Part shown: piece after piece, positions 56,021 through 64,000 of the stretch
Layout: the number at the start of each line of letters is the position of its first letter
How positions within the stretch are numbered: position 1 is the first letter of the stretch
Source: Acidithiobacillus caldus ATCC 51756
Lineage (GTDB): Bacteria; Pseudomonadota; Gammaproteobacteria; Acidithiobacillales; Acidithiobacillaceae
Assembly (NCBI RefSeq): GCF_000175575.2
Contig: NZ_CP005986.1
Coordinates: 503,549 to 567,548 of the forward strand
DNA: 64,000 nucleotides
Direction of reading: 5' to 3'
Notes under the pieces: model-generated
What the model was told of the DNA's origin: nothing
Databases searched by the model: none
What the model saw: the letters and a program-made list of their open reading frames with translations, nothing else
Position numbers and translations under genes: made by a program

Positions 56021-57012
56021 TGGCAGCAACGGAGCCCCCCAGTAGCGGCGCCACGACCCAGGCAGAGTTCATCGCCGACCTCGCCACCTCGACGCAGTTG
56101 GCGGAGATGGCGGGGCAGCTGGACAGCCATCTGAAGCAGATCGAGGCGCAGTTGGGGGTGATCGTCCTTCCCCGAGGCAGTCACTTTCACATCAGTGGAC
56201 CCGCCGAAGCCGTGCAGGCCGCCCAGCAGGTCTTGTTGCAACTCTATCAACAGGCGCGCCAAGGACGCAGTCTCAGCGCCCAGTGGGTACACCACAGTAT
56301 CCAGGGTGCGCGCCTCGACGCCGAGGCAGTCCAGGCTGGAGACGTCGGTGCCGGCGTGCAGACGCGCAGGGGCGTCGTCCACGGTCGGGGCGTGCGCCAG
56401 CGCCGCTATCTCGATGCCATCCGCCGCAACGACCTCACCTTTGGCATCGGCCCGGCGGGCACGGGCAAGACCTATCTGGCCGTGGCGGCTGCCGTGGAAG
56501 CACTGAGTCAGGAGTCGGTACAGCGTCTGTTGCTGGTGCGCCCGGCGGTGGAGGCCGGGGAGCGCCTGGGCTTTCTGCCCGGCAGCCTCAGCGAGAAGGT
56601 CGACCCCTACCTGCGTCCCCTCTACGACGCCCTCTACGAGATGCTCGGTTTCGAGAAGGTCAGCAAGCTCCTGGAGCGTCAGGTCATCGAAGTGGCACCC
56701 CTGGCCTACATGCGCGGGCGCACCCTCAACGAGGCCTTCGTGATCCTGGACGAAGCCCAGAACACGACGCCCGAACAGATGAAAATGTTCCTGACGCGTA
56801 TGGGCTTTGGCGCCAAGGTGGTGGTCACCGGCGACGTCACCCAGGTGGATCTGCCCCGCGGCCAGCCCTCGGGACTCGTTCAGGCCGTCGAGATCCTACG
56901 GGGTATGGCCGGGGTGGAGATGATCTTCTTCCAGAGCGCGGATGTCGTCCGCCATCCCCTGGTGGCCCGCATCGTCGAGGCCTACGACCGCACTGTCGAG
57001 ACGGCCTCGTGA
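56020..57012 (+). CDS. ybeZ: PhoH-like ATPase (YbeZ)
   Basis: A 330-residue PhoH-family ATPase. Walker A GPAGTGKTYLA, Walker B AFVILDEAQN, and the N-terminal KH-like stretch before it. It pairs with YbeY in rRNA maturation. The start overlaps the miaB stop, and the end overlaps ybeY (GTGA). Confidence 0.95.
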   Translation: MAATEPPSSGATTQAEFIADLATSTQLAEMAGQLDSHLKQIEAQLGVIVLPRGSHFHISGPAEAVQAAQQVLLQLYQQARQGRSLSAQWVHHSIQGARLDAEAVQAGDVGAGVQTRRGVVHGRGVRQRRYLDAIRRNDLTFGIGPAGTGKTYLAVAAAVEALSQESVQRLLLVRPAVEAGERLGFLPGSLSEKVDPYLRPLYDALYEMLGFEKVSKLLERQVIEVAPLAYMRGRTLNEAFVILDEAQNTTPEQMKMFLTRMGFGAKVVVTGDVTQVDLPRGQPSGLVQAVEILRGMAGVEMIFFQSADVVRHPLVARIVEAYDRTVETAS

Positions 57013-57518
57013 CGCCCGCCCTGCGCCTCTACCGCCGCGTGGACGAGAGCCTCGAGCCGGATCTGCCGCCACCGCCGGGGCAGCGCCTCTGTCGCACCGC
57101 CATTGCCGCGGCCTTGACCGTGCCCTCGCCGCGGCTGGCCAACGGCGACGGAGTCCGCATTGGGCTCAGTCTCGCCTTTGTGGGTGCCGCCGCCATGGCC
57201 GAACTCAATGGCCAGTTCCGGCAGCGGCCCTATCCCACCAACTGCCTGTCCTTCCCGACACCATCCGGCGCGGGCCCCTATCGTCAGGACTTTCTGGGCG
57301 ATATCGTCCTCGCCCCCGCCATCGTGCTGCGGGAAGCGGTAGAGCAGGGCAAGCGGCCTGCGGACCACTATCGTCACCTGCTCATCCACAGCACCCTTCA
57401 TCTCCTCGGCTTCGATCACGAAGAGGCGGCAGAGGCCGCCGAGATGGAAGCGCTGGAAACCCACTTGCTGGCCCAAATGGGTGTGGCCGACCCGTATCAG
57501 AACCCCGACCATGAGTGA
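57009..57518 (+). CDS. ybeY: Endoribonuclease YbeY
   Basis: A 169-residue metal-dependent ribonuclease for 16S rRNA maturation. The zinc motif HSTLHLLGFDH fits HxxxHxxGxxH; TNCLSFP is typical. The GTG start overlaps the phoH stop; the end overlaps corC by 8 bp. Confidence 0.95.
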   Translation: MTPALRLYRRVDESLEPDLPPPPGQRLCRTAIAAALTVPSPRLANGDGVRIGLSLAFVGAAAMAELNGQFRQRPYPTNCLSFPTPSGAGPYRQDFLGDIVLAPAIVLREAVEQGKRPADHYRHLLIHSTLHLLGFDHEEAAEAAEMEALETHLLAQMGVADPYQNPDHE

Positions 57519-58389
57519 AGACCGAAGTAGCCCCGAGCGCTCGCGCAGTTGGTGGGCGCGTTTTACCCAATCCCTGCGCGGGAACGTGGAAGATCAGGAC
57601 ACCTTGCTGGATCTGATCCGTGAAGCCGGCGAGCGTCAGGTCATTGATGCCGAGGCGGCGCGGATGGTGGATGGCATTTTCCGCATGGGTGAACTCAGCG
57701 TGCGCGATGTGATGATCCCACGCGCCCAGATGGAAGTCATCGAGTTGGACCTGCCCATCCCCGAGATCATCGCGCGGGTGGTGGAGGTGGGGCACTCCCG
57801 TTTTCCGGTGGTGGGCAACGATCGCGACGATGTGCGCGGCATTCTGCTGGCCAAGGATCTCTTGCGCGCCTGCGGTCAGGGGCAGGAGCCGCCCCGGCTG
57901 ACGGAGTTACTGCGGCCCGCCACCTTCATCCCCGAGAGCAAGCATCTGGATCATCTGCTCTACGAGTTCCGCACGGGTCGTCACCACATGGCGCTGGTGG
58001 TGGATGAGTACGGTGGCGTTGCCGGACTGATCACCATCGAGGATGTGCTGGAGATCATCGTCGGCGAGATCGAGGACGAGTACGACATTGAAGAAGACGT
58101 GATGGTGGTGCCCCGTGAGGATGGCGATTTTCTCGTCAACGCCGTGATCACCCTGCCGGAGTTCAACACCCAGTTCCATACCAACCTGGACGACGAGTAT
58201 GCCGATACCTTGGGTGGCTGGCTGAGCAACCGCCTGGGGCATGTACCGCGGGTCGGTGAGGTGGTGATGGTGGACGGCCTGCGCCTGGAGGTCCTGCGGG
58301 CCGATCGTAAGCGGGTTCAGATCCTGCGTTTGAGCCTCCCGCGCGCAGCACGTGAGGTGGAGGTGATGGCGCCTGCGGAACCTTCCTGA
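57511..58389 (+). CDS. ybeX: CorC/YbeX-type CBS-domain transporter-associated protein
   Basis: A 292-residue protein with two CBS domains (from SVRDVMIPRAQMEVIEL and MALVVDEYGGVAGLITIED) and a C-terminal CorC/HlyC domain (FNTQFHTNLDDEYADTLGGW). Associated with magnesium/cobalt homeostasis and ribosome maturation. Overlaps ybeY and precedes lnt by about 45 bp. Confidence 0.93.
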   Translation: MSEDRSSPERSRSWWARFTQSLRGNVEDQDTLLDLIREAGERQVIDAEAARMVDGIFRMGELSVRDVMIPRAQMEVIELDLPIPEIIARVVEVGHSRFPVVGNDRDDVRGILLAKDLLRACGQGQEPPRLTELLRPATFIPESKHLDHLLYEFRTGRHHMALVVDEYGGVAGLITIEDVLEIIVGEIEDEYDIEEDVMVVPREDGDFLVNAVITLPEFNTQFHTNLDDEYADTLGGWLSNRLGHVPRVGEVVMVDGLRLEVLRADRKRVQILRLSLPRAAREVEVMAPAEPS

Positions 58390-58435
58390 TGGCCGATTAT
58401 CGGAGAGAGTGGCACAACCGGGAGACGGGATTCGG

Positions 58436-59962
58436 ATGGCGGCATCGGGAAGCGTGACGGTACAGACCAAGGCGCGACCAGGCACGGCCTGGCGCGTGCT
58501 TTTGGCGATGTTCATGGGCGCGCTCTGGCCCTTGGCCTTTGCCCCCTTCGATTATGCCTTTCTGGCCTTCGTGCTTCTGGCGGGATTGTTCCTGGTGAGT
58601 GCCCATGCCCGCAGCGCCAGGGCCGCAGCGGGCATGGGCTACGCCTTCGGCTTTGCTGCCTTTGCGGCGGGAACCTACTGGATCGCCATCACCCTGCACA
58701 ATTTTGCCCACATGAGTTGGGTGCTTGCGGGCGCTCTGGTGGCGCTGCTGGCGGCGTACTGTGCCATCTATCCGGCTTTGGCCTTGGGGCTTGCCCAGCG
58801 CTTCTTTCCCGGAGCGACGCGCTGGCTGGCGTTGCCGGTGCTTTGGGTCCTTGCGGAGTGGGCCCGGGCCCGGTTCGCCACGGGCTTCCCCTGGCTTGCC
58901 ACCGGCTACACCCAGACGCACGGTTTTCTCGGCGGTCTTGCCCCCTGGTTGGGACAATATGGGGTTGGGCTTGCCACGGCCTCGGTCGCGGTAGCGGCTG
59001 CCTGGGCCTGGACGCGCCGTCGCGACGCCCGCGCGCTGTGGACGGCCACCTCCATCGTGCTGCTGATCTTTGCCCTGGCCCTCTTCGCGGGCACGGTTCG
59101 CTTTACCCATCCCCAAGGCACGGCGCTCAAATTCCGGCTCCTCCAGGGCAACATCCCCATCTCCGAAAAGTGGAACCCAAAGCGGATAGACGCCATCCTC
59201 ACCCGCTACGCCCGGCTCATTGCCGCGTCACCGCCGGGCACGCAGCTCATCGCCCTGCCGGAAACGGCCTTTCCCATCTTCCAGACTGAGATACCTGGCC
59301 TCATCGCCCATCTTCAGGACTGGTCGGCACAGCATCACGCCACGCTCATCATTGGGATTCCCGAGGCCAGCCACGGCAAATACTACAATGCCGCCATGGA
59401 AATCCGCGGGCACGAGCCAATGCGCTGGTACCGCAAGCAGCATCTGGTGCCTTTTGGCGAATACATCCCCTTCCCAACCATTCTCGGTCCCATCGTCCAC
59501 GACTTCCTGCCGGGGCTCGGCAGCTTCACTCCGGGGGATGGCAGCTCGGTCCTGCCCGTGGACGGGCAGAAGGCGGGTATGAGCATCTGCTATGAGGAAT
59601 CCTTCTCCCGCGATGTGCGCAAGGGTGTGGTGGAAGGTGCGAACTTTCTGCTGAATATCAGCGACTACGCCTGGTATGGCCACAGCATTGCCTCTGCCCA
59701 AAGCCTGCAGATGGCAGCCATGCAGGCGCGGCAAGAGCAAAAACCCGACCTGCGGGCCACCAACACCGGCATCACCGCCGTCATCGCCCCCAACGGCCGC
59801 GTCCTGGCGAGTCTGCCCCAGTTCGTCGAGGCGGGACTCGATGGTGTCGTGCAGCCCATGGCGGGTACCACCCCCTACGGGCGTTTCGGTTCACGGCCTT
59901 TTCTCGCGCTATCCTTCGCCATCTTGGCGCTGGCGTGGTGGCGAAGGCGTCCGAGCTCCTGA
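58436..59962 (+). CDS. lnt: Apolipoprotein N-acyltransferase Lnt
   Basis: Inner-membrane enzyme acylating the N-terminus of lipoproteins, about 508 residues. Six hydrophobic segments precede the nitrilase-like domain, whose catalytic Glu-Lys-Cys lie in LPETAFP, YRKQHLVPFGEY and SICYEESF. The ATG at 58436 follows GGGAG; a GTG at 58409 has a poorer context. Last gene of the operon. Confidence 0.95.
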   Translation: MAASGSVTVQTKARPGTAWRVLLAMFMGALWPLAFAPFDYAFLAFVLLAGLFLVSAHARSARAAAGMGYAFGFAAFAAGTYWIAITLHNFAHMSWVLAGALVALLAAYCAIYPALALGLAQRFFPGATRWLALPVLWVLAEWARARFATGFPWLATGYTQTHGFLGGLAPWLGQYGVGLATASVAVAAAWAWTRRRDARALWTATSIVLLIFALALFAGTVRFTHPQGTALKFRLLQGNIPISEKWNPKRIDAILTRYARLIAASPPGTQLIALPETAFPIFQTEIPGLIAHLQDWSAQHHATLIIGIPEASHGKYYNAAMEIRGHEPMRWYRKQHLVPFGEYIPFPTILGPIVHDFLPGLGSFTPGDGSSVLPVDGQKAGMSICYEESFSRDVRKGVVEGANFLLNISDYAWYGHSIASAQSLQMAAMQARQEQKPDLRATNTGITAVIAPNGRVLASLPQFVEAGLDGVVQPMAGTTPYGRFGSRPFLALSFAILALAWWRRRPSS

Positions 59963-60204
59963 GCCTGGTGGAGCTTTGGACGGCGGCGCCTGGATCGGCG
60001 CCATTGGCAAAGATCGACTAAATTATCCCTATCCATGCCGTGGTGGTGGAGCCGCTGAGTGCATGGGGGCTTGTCCGCACGGCGGGCATGTGCCGCAGCT
60101 TGGGATGAGGTCTCTGGGACCGCATTCTGCGCCGTCCTCGCGCGGCGGCCGTGGCCAGTGTCCGGGGGCAAGGAACCGGTAGCTGACCTCACAGGGGAGG
60201 TGGC

Positions 60205-61434
60205 GTGGCTCTGTTCGGTTTCGGGAAAAAGAAATCGCGCGCGACGGAGCGCGCTGCCGGGCGTGGCGTCGACCATCCCGCAGACCGCGCTGCAGCGCCG
60301 TCCGTGCCAACCTCCGCCTCCGTCGCCCCCAGTGCAACCGTGACGATGCCGGCGGTCCCCCAGGAAAATGTCGAGATCTCCGTCGAGGATTTGCTTGCCG
60401 AGGCCGATGTCTACTGGACCTACGGTCGCTTCTCCGAAGCCCTGCCCCTGTATCGCTGGTGGCTGGAGACCACGGGTGCCGGAACGCCTTTCCATGAGGG
60501 AAAATCCCTGCAACTGAAGGTAGCCCGCAACGCCGTGGATGCCGCCACCCAGGCCCAGGACTTCGCGCAGAGCGTGCAGATCCTGAAGCACCTGCAAGCA
60601 GCGGGATATCCCGAAAGCTTTCTGGCAGGCTGGGGGTTGATGGCTCTGCGCATGGATCCGGGTAATTTCGAGCTCATCGGCTTTTGTAACCAGTTCGAAG
60701 GAATCGGCGACGATATCCAAGGCATCATCAAAAAGGAAGAGCTGCGCAAGGAAAGCGCTGCCGAGAAACGCGCCCGGCTATGGAAACGCAATCAACTGGA
60801 TGCAAATCGCGCTGTCGTGCAGAAAGGCGGCAGGTTATCTCGTCTGACCTGGGATTTTGTCGACCGCGGAAGAGACCTGCTGGCTGCGGCCGTAGCCCAG
60901 ATCGACGATCCCGAGCGCGCCATGGCCCTGGCGGCCATCGCCATGACACCGGTCCAGATGAATCCCGAAGAACGGCAAGTGCTTGCCACCATGGGTGGTG
61001 CTGGCCTCCTGGAGGACGATGCGGGTGGACTCGACCCCGCCTTCAATGCCGAAGCCTTTGCCGCACTCTATGAGCGCATGGTGGCCGAGGTCCTCAGTCA
61101 TCCCCGCAATCTCGGCGTGCAGTCCGAGCTGCTGCGTATCCTGCACGACGAAGGGCTGTTGCAGGATTACGCCCGCTGGCTGCTCTACCTCTTTCTGGTA
61201 CTCTTTGCCTCGGGCAACGCCGGCCGGGATTTGCGCACCCGCTTACTTGCCGCAGGTAAACTGCTGGGACCACACCCACTCTGGGATCTATTGGCCAGTC
61301 GTCCAAACTGGGAACAATTAGAGGCGTGGCGCTGCCAATACACCGTGCCCGAGCCCGCACAGATCTGGCAAGGCATCAATCCCCACTACCGAGACCTCAT
61401 CCAGGAACGGGATAGGCAATTGGATGGCATATGA
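60205..61434 (+). CDS. Hypothetical protein with helical repeats
   Basis: A 409-residue cytosolic protein I do not recognise. Basic N-terminus (LFGFGKKKSR), a Pro/Ala/Ser-rich linker (about 20-50), then helical segments such as VEDLLAEADVYWTYGRFSEALPL that look like TPR units; the rest is alpha-helical with conserved-looking Trp residues. The GTG start has GGGGAGG upstream. It lies ~240 bp after lnt and next to an insertion sequence, so downstream partners may have been lost or displaced. Confidence 0.65.
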   Translation: MALFGFGKKKSRATERAAGRGVDHPADRAAAPSVPTSASVAPSATVTMPAVPQENVEISVEDLLAEADVYWTYGRFSEALPLYRWWLETTGAGTPFHEGKSLQLKVARNAVDAATQAQDFAQSVQILKHLQAAGYPESFLAGWGLMALRMDPGNFELIGFCNQFEGIGDDIQGIIKKEELRKESAAEKRARLWKRNQLDANRAVVQKGGRLSRLTWDFVDRGRDLLAAAVAQIDDPERAMALAAIAMTPVQMNPEERQVLATMGGAGLLEDDAGGLDPAFNAEAFAALYERMVAEVLSHPRNLGVQSELLRILHDEGLLQDYARWLLYLFLVLFASGNAGRDLRTRLLAAGKLLGPHPLWDLLASRPNWEQLEAWRCQYTVPEPAQIWQGINPHYRDLIQERDRQLDGI

Positions 61435-61556
61435 CCGCTGTAAGGAAGCCGAATTCCGGCGCAGGGCCTCTGCCATAAGCCCGTCCGGTGCATTTAGGAC
61501 GGTGATGAAAAAGTCGATGGTATAATGGGCAAAATGGCGCAGCGGGAGTTGGGAAG

Positions 61557-62612
61557 ATGCGTGGAGCCAAGGTAGAGACCCAAGGGTTGTTCAGCTACGT
61601 TTCCCCGGAGCAACGGGTGCCCCAGGATCATCCGCTGAGAGCGATCCGGGCTATCGTGGATCGCTCCCTGGCGGAGATGGATAGCCACTTCAGCACGATG
61701 TACTCGACCTACGGTCGCCCCTCCATTCCCCCGGAGTTTCTCCTGCGGGCACTACTGCTGCAGGTGTTTTACAGCATCCGCTCGGAACGGCAGCTAATGG
61801 AGCAACTCAACTACAACCTGCTGTTCCGTTGGTTTGTCGGTTTGGGAATGGACGACGAGGTCTGGGTGCCCACGGTCTTCACCAAGAATCGGGATCGATT
61901 GCTGGATCACGGGACGGTGCGGGAATTCTTCCGCTCCGTACTGGAACAGGCCCGCGGCCAGAATCTGCTTTCCGAAGAGCATTTCTCCGTCGATGGCACC
62001 CTGCTGGAAGCTTGGGCTTCGCAGAAGTCCTTCCAGCCGAAAGATCCTGAGGACCGTAAGGGCGATGGCTCCGATTTCCGCGGCCAGTCGCGCAGTAACG
62101 AGACGCACGCATCGGTGACCGACCCCGATGCCCGGCTCTACAAAAAGGCGCCCGGCGAAGCTTCCCGCTTGGCCTATCTTGGGCATGTGCTCATGGACAA
62201 TCGCCACGGACTCATTGCCGCCGAGCAGGTCACCACCGCCGACGGTACGGCGGAAGTCGAAGCAGCCGTCCAACTCGTGGACGATCTGGGCGGGAATCAG
62301 CGCATCACCCTCGGTGCCGACAAGGGCTATGACCGCCACGGCTTCGTCCAGAATCTCCGGGATCGGAATGTGACCCCGCATGTAGCGCGCAAGCGCAAAG
62401 GCTCGGCCATCGACGGGCGCACCACCCGCCACGCCGGTTACGCGATGAGCATCCACGTCCGGCGCCGGATCGAGTCCATCTTCGGTTGGATGAAGACGGT
62501 GGGAGGGATGCGGAAAACCCGATTCCGTGGCTTGGAACGGGTCGGTCTGCACTTTTCCTTGGTCACTGTCGCCTACAACCTGGTCCGCATGGCGCGACTG
62601 GGAGTGGCTTGA
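61557..62612 (+). CDS. IS5-family transposase
   Basis: DDE transposase of 351 residues: an N-terminal DUF772-like region (VSPEQRVPQDHPLRAIR), FSVDGTLLEAWAS with the first Asp, LGADKGYDRHGF with the second, and a C-terminal RRRIESIFGWMKTVGG with the Glu. No internal stop or frameshift. Confidence 0.93.
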   Translation: MRGAKVETQGLFSYVSPEQRVPQDHPLRAIRAIVDRSLAEMDSHFSTMYSTYGRPSIPPEFLLRALLLQVFYSIRSERQLMEQLNYNLLFRWFVGLGMDDEVWVPTVFTKNRDRLLDHGTVREFFRSVLEQARGQNLLSEEHFSVDGTLLEAWASQKSFQPKDPEDRKGDGSDFRGQSRSNETHASVTDPDARLYKKAPGEASRLAYLGHVLMDNRHGLIAAEQVTTADGTAEVEAAVQLVDDLGGNQRITLGADKGYDRHGFVQNLRDRNVTPHVARKRKGSAIDGRTTRHAGYAMSIHVRRRIESIFGWMKTVGGMRKTRFRGLERVGLHFSLVTVAYNLVRMARLGVA

Positions 62613-62699
62613 TGGGATTCGTGCGTCCGGAATCCGTTCAAGGGCTACCCAAATCTGAGAAAAACAACAAAACAGCTGCGCCCGCGCCTGTTTCCCGGG

Positions 62700-62740
62700 G
62701 TCTTTTGACCGAATATCCCGATCAAAAGAGATTTTTCAAT
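62700..62740 (+). terminator. Terminator of the IS5 transposase gene
   Basis: Stem TCTTTTGA/TCAAAAGA separated by about 14 bases, followed by GATTTTTC. About 90 bp past the transposase stop. Confidence 0.65.
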
Positions 62741-62756
62741 ATTTTTTCAGCGACCT

Positions 62757-63107
62757 TTTAGGGCTACCCCCGAAGGTGTCGCGGTCGCGCTGATGGCGAT
62801 TGCGGCAGAGCTTATGCGCCTGTAATATGATCGGGAGAAGTGGTTGGTTAAGACTGGAAGCGGTCGTTCGGATAGGTTGGAGCATATTCATGCTTGACGG
62901 GACGGGCTTGGAGGGACAGATCCATCGTTTGGTCTCGTGTGGGGGGATGGCATGAAGAGCGCCGTTAATACAATTGGTTATGGTTGAATTGGGAAATGGT
63001 GCATGGGACACAATGATGCATTCCGTCTGGTGTTTATCACTGTGGATACCAATGTGAGGCCGGTGATACCATCCGAACATTCATAAAAATCCGATCAAAG
63101 GCTGGAA
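62757..63107. other. Gene-free region before the glycosyltransferase
   Basis: About 350 bp, lower in GC than the surroundings, with no convincing coding frame or RNA gene. AGGGCTACCC occurs at its left edge (about 62759) and again at 62640, a 10-bp direct repeat 119 bp apart across the IS end. It probably holds the promoter of the next gene, though I cannot point to it. Confidence 0.5.
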
Positions 63108-64000
63108 GTGGCTGCAGACCATCCCGAGGTATCCCTGGTCGTACCCTGTCATAATGAATCAGGCAATGTCTCGGCTCTCTATGAGCGCGTCCTGGCCGTC
63201 ATGGAGCAAACGGGGAAATCCTGGGAGCTGGTATGCGTTAACGACGGCAGTAGAGACGATACCTTGGATCGCCTCCTTGCTCTGCACAGCCAGGATACTC
63301 GGGTGGTGGTCATCGACCTATCCCGGAATTTTGGCAAAGAAGCCGCCTTAACCGCTGGACTAGATCATGCCCGGGGAGACTGCGCTATTCCACTTGATGC
63401 CGACCTCCAGGATCCACCAGAACTCATCCATGAGCTTCTCGAAAAGTGGCAAGAGGGCTACGACGTCGTCAACGCCGTGCGCCTATCGCGAAAGGGAGAG
63501 TCGTGGCTCAAGCGCGCAAGCGCCCACGCCTTCTACCGGTTCATCAATCGAATGAGCGACATACCGATACCCGAAGACACGGGAGATTTTCGGCTGCTTT
63601 CCCGCCCGGTGTTGGAAGCATTATCGCAACTCCCAGAGCGTCGCCGCTTCATGAAAGGACTGTTTGCCTGGGTCGGCTTCCGAACGACAGCCGTGTACTA
63701 CCACAGAGAGCCCCGCCTGTCCGGAACCACCACCTGGAACTACTGGAAGCTGTGGAACTTTGCTGTGGAGGGGATCACATCCTTCAGCAAGGTGCCTCTG
63801 CAGCTTGCTGCACATATGGGTTTGATCGTGTCGGGTCTGGCATTCCTCTACGCGGTCTATCTCATCATCGGAACCCTGGTGTATGGAAACCCGGTCAAGG
63901 GCTATCCATCTATGATGGTAACGGTTCTATTCCTAGGTGGAGTGCAGCTGCTGGCACTAGGGGTAATGGGGGAGTATCTGGGCCGCATATACGAGGAAAG
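63108..64000 (+). CDS. Polyprenyl-phosphate glycosyltransferase, DPMS/GtrB-like (5' part)
   Basis: A GT2 enzyme cut off by the window end (297 codons visible). From a GTG at 63108 the protein reads VSLVVPCHNESGNVSALYERV, with NDGSRDDT, LDADLQDPPELI and DTGDFRLLSR of the dolichyl-phosphate-mannose synthase/GtrB group. Two C-terminal hydrophobic segments follow (about residues 236-260 and 270-290), ending MGEYLGRIYEE. Such enzymes load a sugar onto undecaprenyl phosphate for surface-polysaccharide or O-antigen modification. No usable ATG lies upstream. Confidence 0.85.
   Translation, partial: MAADHPEVSLVVPCHNESGNVSALYERVLAVMEQTGKSWELVCVNDGSRDDTLDRLLALHSQDTRVVVIDLSRNFGKEAALTAGLDHARGDCAIPLDADLQDPPELIHELLEKWQEGYDVVNAVRLSRKGESWLKRASAHAFYRFINRMSDIPIPEDTGDFRLLSRPVLEALSQLPERRRFMKGLFAWVGFRTTAVYYHREPRLSGTTTWNYWKLWNFAVEGITSFSKVPLQLAAHMGLIVSGLAFLYAVYLIIGTLVYGNPVKGYPSMMVTVLFLGGVQLLALGVMGEYLGRIYEE

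Larger units (their letters stand above)
61496..62756 (+). mobile_element. IS5-family insertion sequence (approximate ends)
   Basis: The ends share AGG(A/T)CG(G/C)TGA, on the left at 61496 and reverse-complemented on the right at 62756, followed by A-rich stretches. The flanking duplication is at most three bases (TTT) and is not certain, so the limits may be off by several bases. Confidence 0.7.

Overview
The window is 64 kb of GC-rich, gene-dense Gram-negative chromosome. Core genes (ftsYEX-rpoH, dapF-DUF484-xerC-hslVU, priA, ubiCA, miaB-phoH-ybeY-corC-lnt) point to a gammaproteobacterium or a relative. The mix of an OprO/P-type porin, cellulose synthesis with BcsS, GH57 glycogen enzymes and a DsrE-like protein makes an Acidithiobacillus-type organism my best guess. 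That is an inference from gene content; no rRNA or other taxonomic marker is present.

Layout. (1) 1-9147: cell-division and heat-shock genes, a MscS channel, then a tightly overlapping reverse-strand operon dapF-DUF484-xerC-hslV-hslU. (2) 9344-13080: two oxidoreductases, a small EexN-like protein, tRNA-Gln(CUG) and an outer-membrane porin with a clear promoter and terminator. (3) 13273-38320: a biofilm and surface-matrix region. It holds a PilZ-(EP)22-TPR protein, bcsA-bcsB-bcsS-bcsZ, tRNA-Arg(CCU), a cation exchanger, a metal-site-less MBL-like protein, a DEAD-box helicase and a cold-shock protein. It then has a Fap-like functional-amyloid locus intermixed with a second exopolysaccharide pair (GT2 synthase plus TPR/beta-barrel porin), followed by a VpsR-like sigma-54 activator. 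(4) 38414-43832: priA, ubiCA, a CDF cation exporter and a phospholipid-methyltransferase-like protein. (5) 44063-50030: glgC, two GH57 enzymes and a ROK glucokinase. (6) 50139-61434: murI, DUF445, selO, miaB-phoH-ybeY-corC-lnt and a hypothetical gene. (7) 61496-64000: an IS5-type element and the start of a polyprenyl-phosphate glycosyltransferase that runs off the window.

The most notable system is the Fap-like locus. A textbook sigma-54 promoter (36649-36665) lies just before a small secreted protein gene. Behind it come a fapB-like amyloid gene, a fapC-like gene with six regular repeats, a C39-type protease (FapD-like) and a FapE-like protein. A FapF-like outer-membrane barrel is encoded nearby on the other strand. 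The regulator gene beside the promoter is VpsR-like, and a 22-bp dyad about 200 bp upstream of the promoter could be its enhancer. The fapB-like gene is broken by a complete 977-bp IS1595-family element with 8-bp target duplications. Removing the element and one duplication restores a 208-residue reading frame exactly, so the lesion looks recent and possibly reversible.

Taken together, PilZ domains (BcsA and the TPR protein), a VpsR-like activator, cellulose synthase, a second polysaccharide synthase and an amyloid export system suggest a c-di-GMP-linked matrix island. The c-di-GMP link is inferred from motifs.
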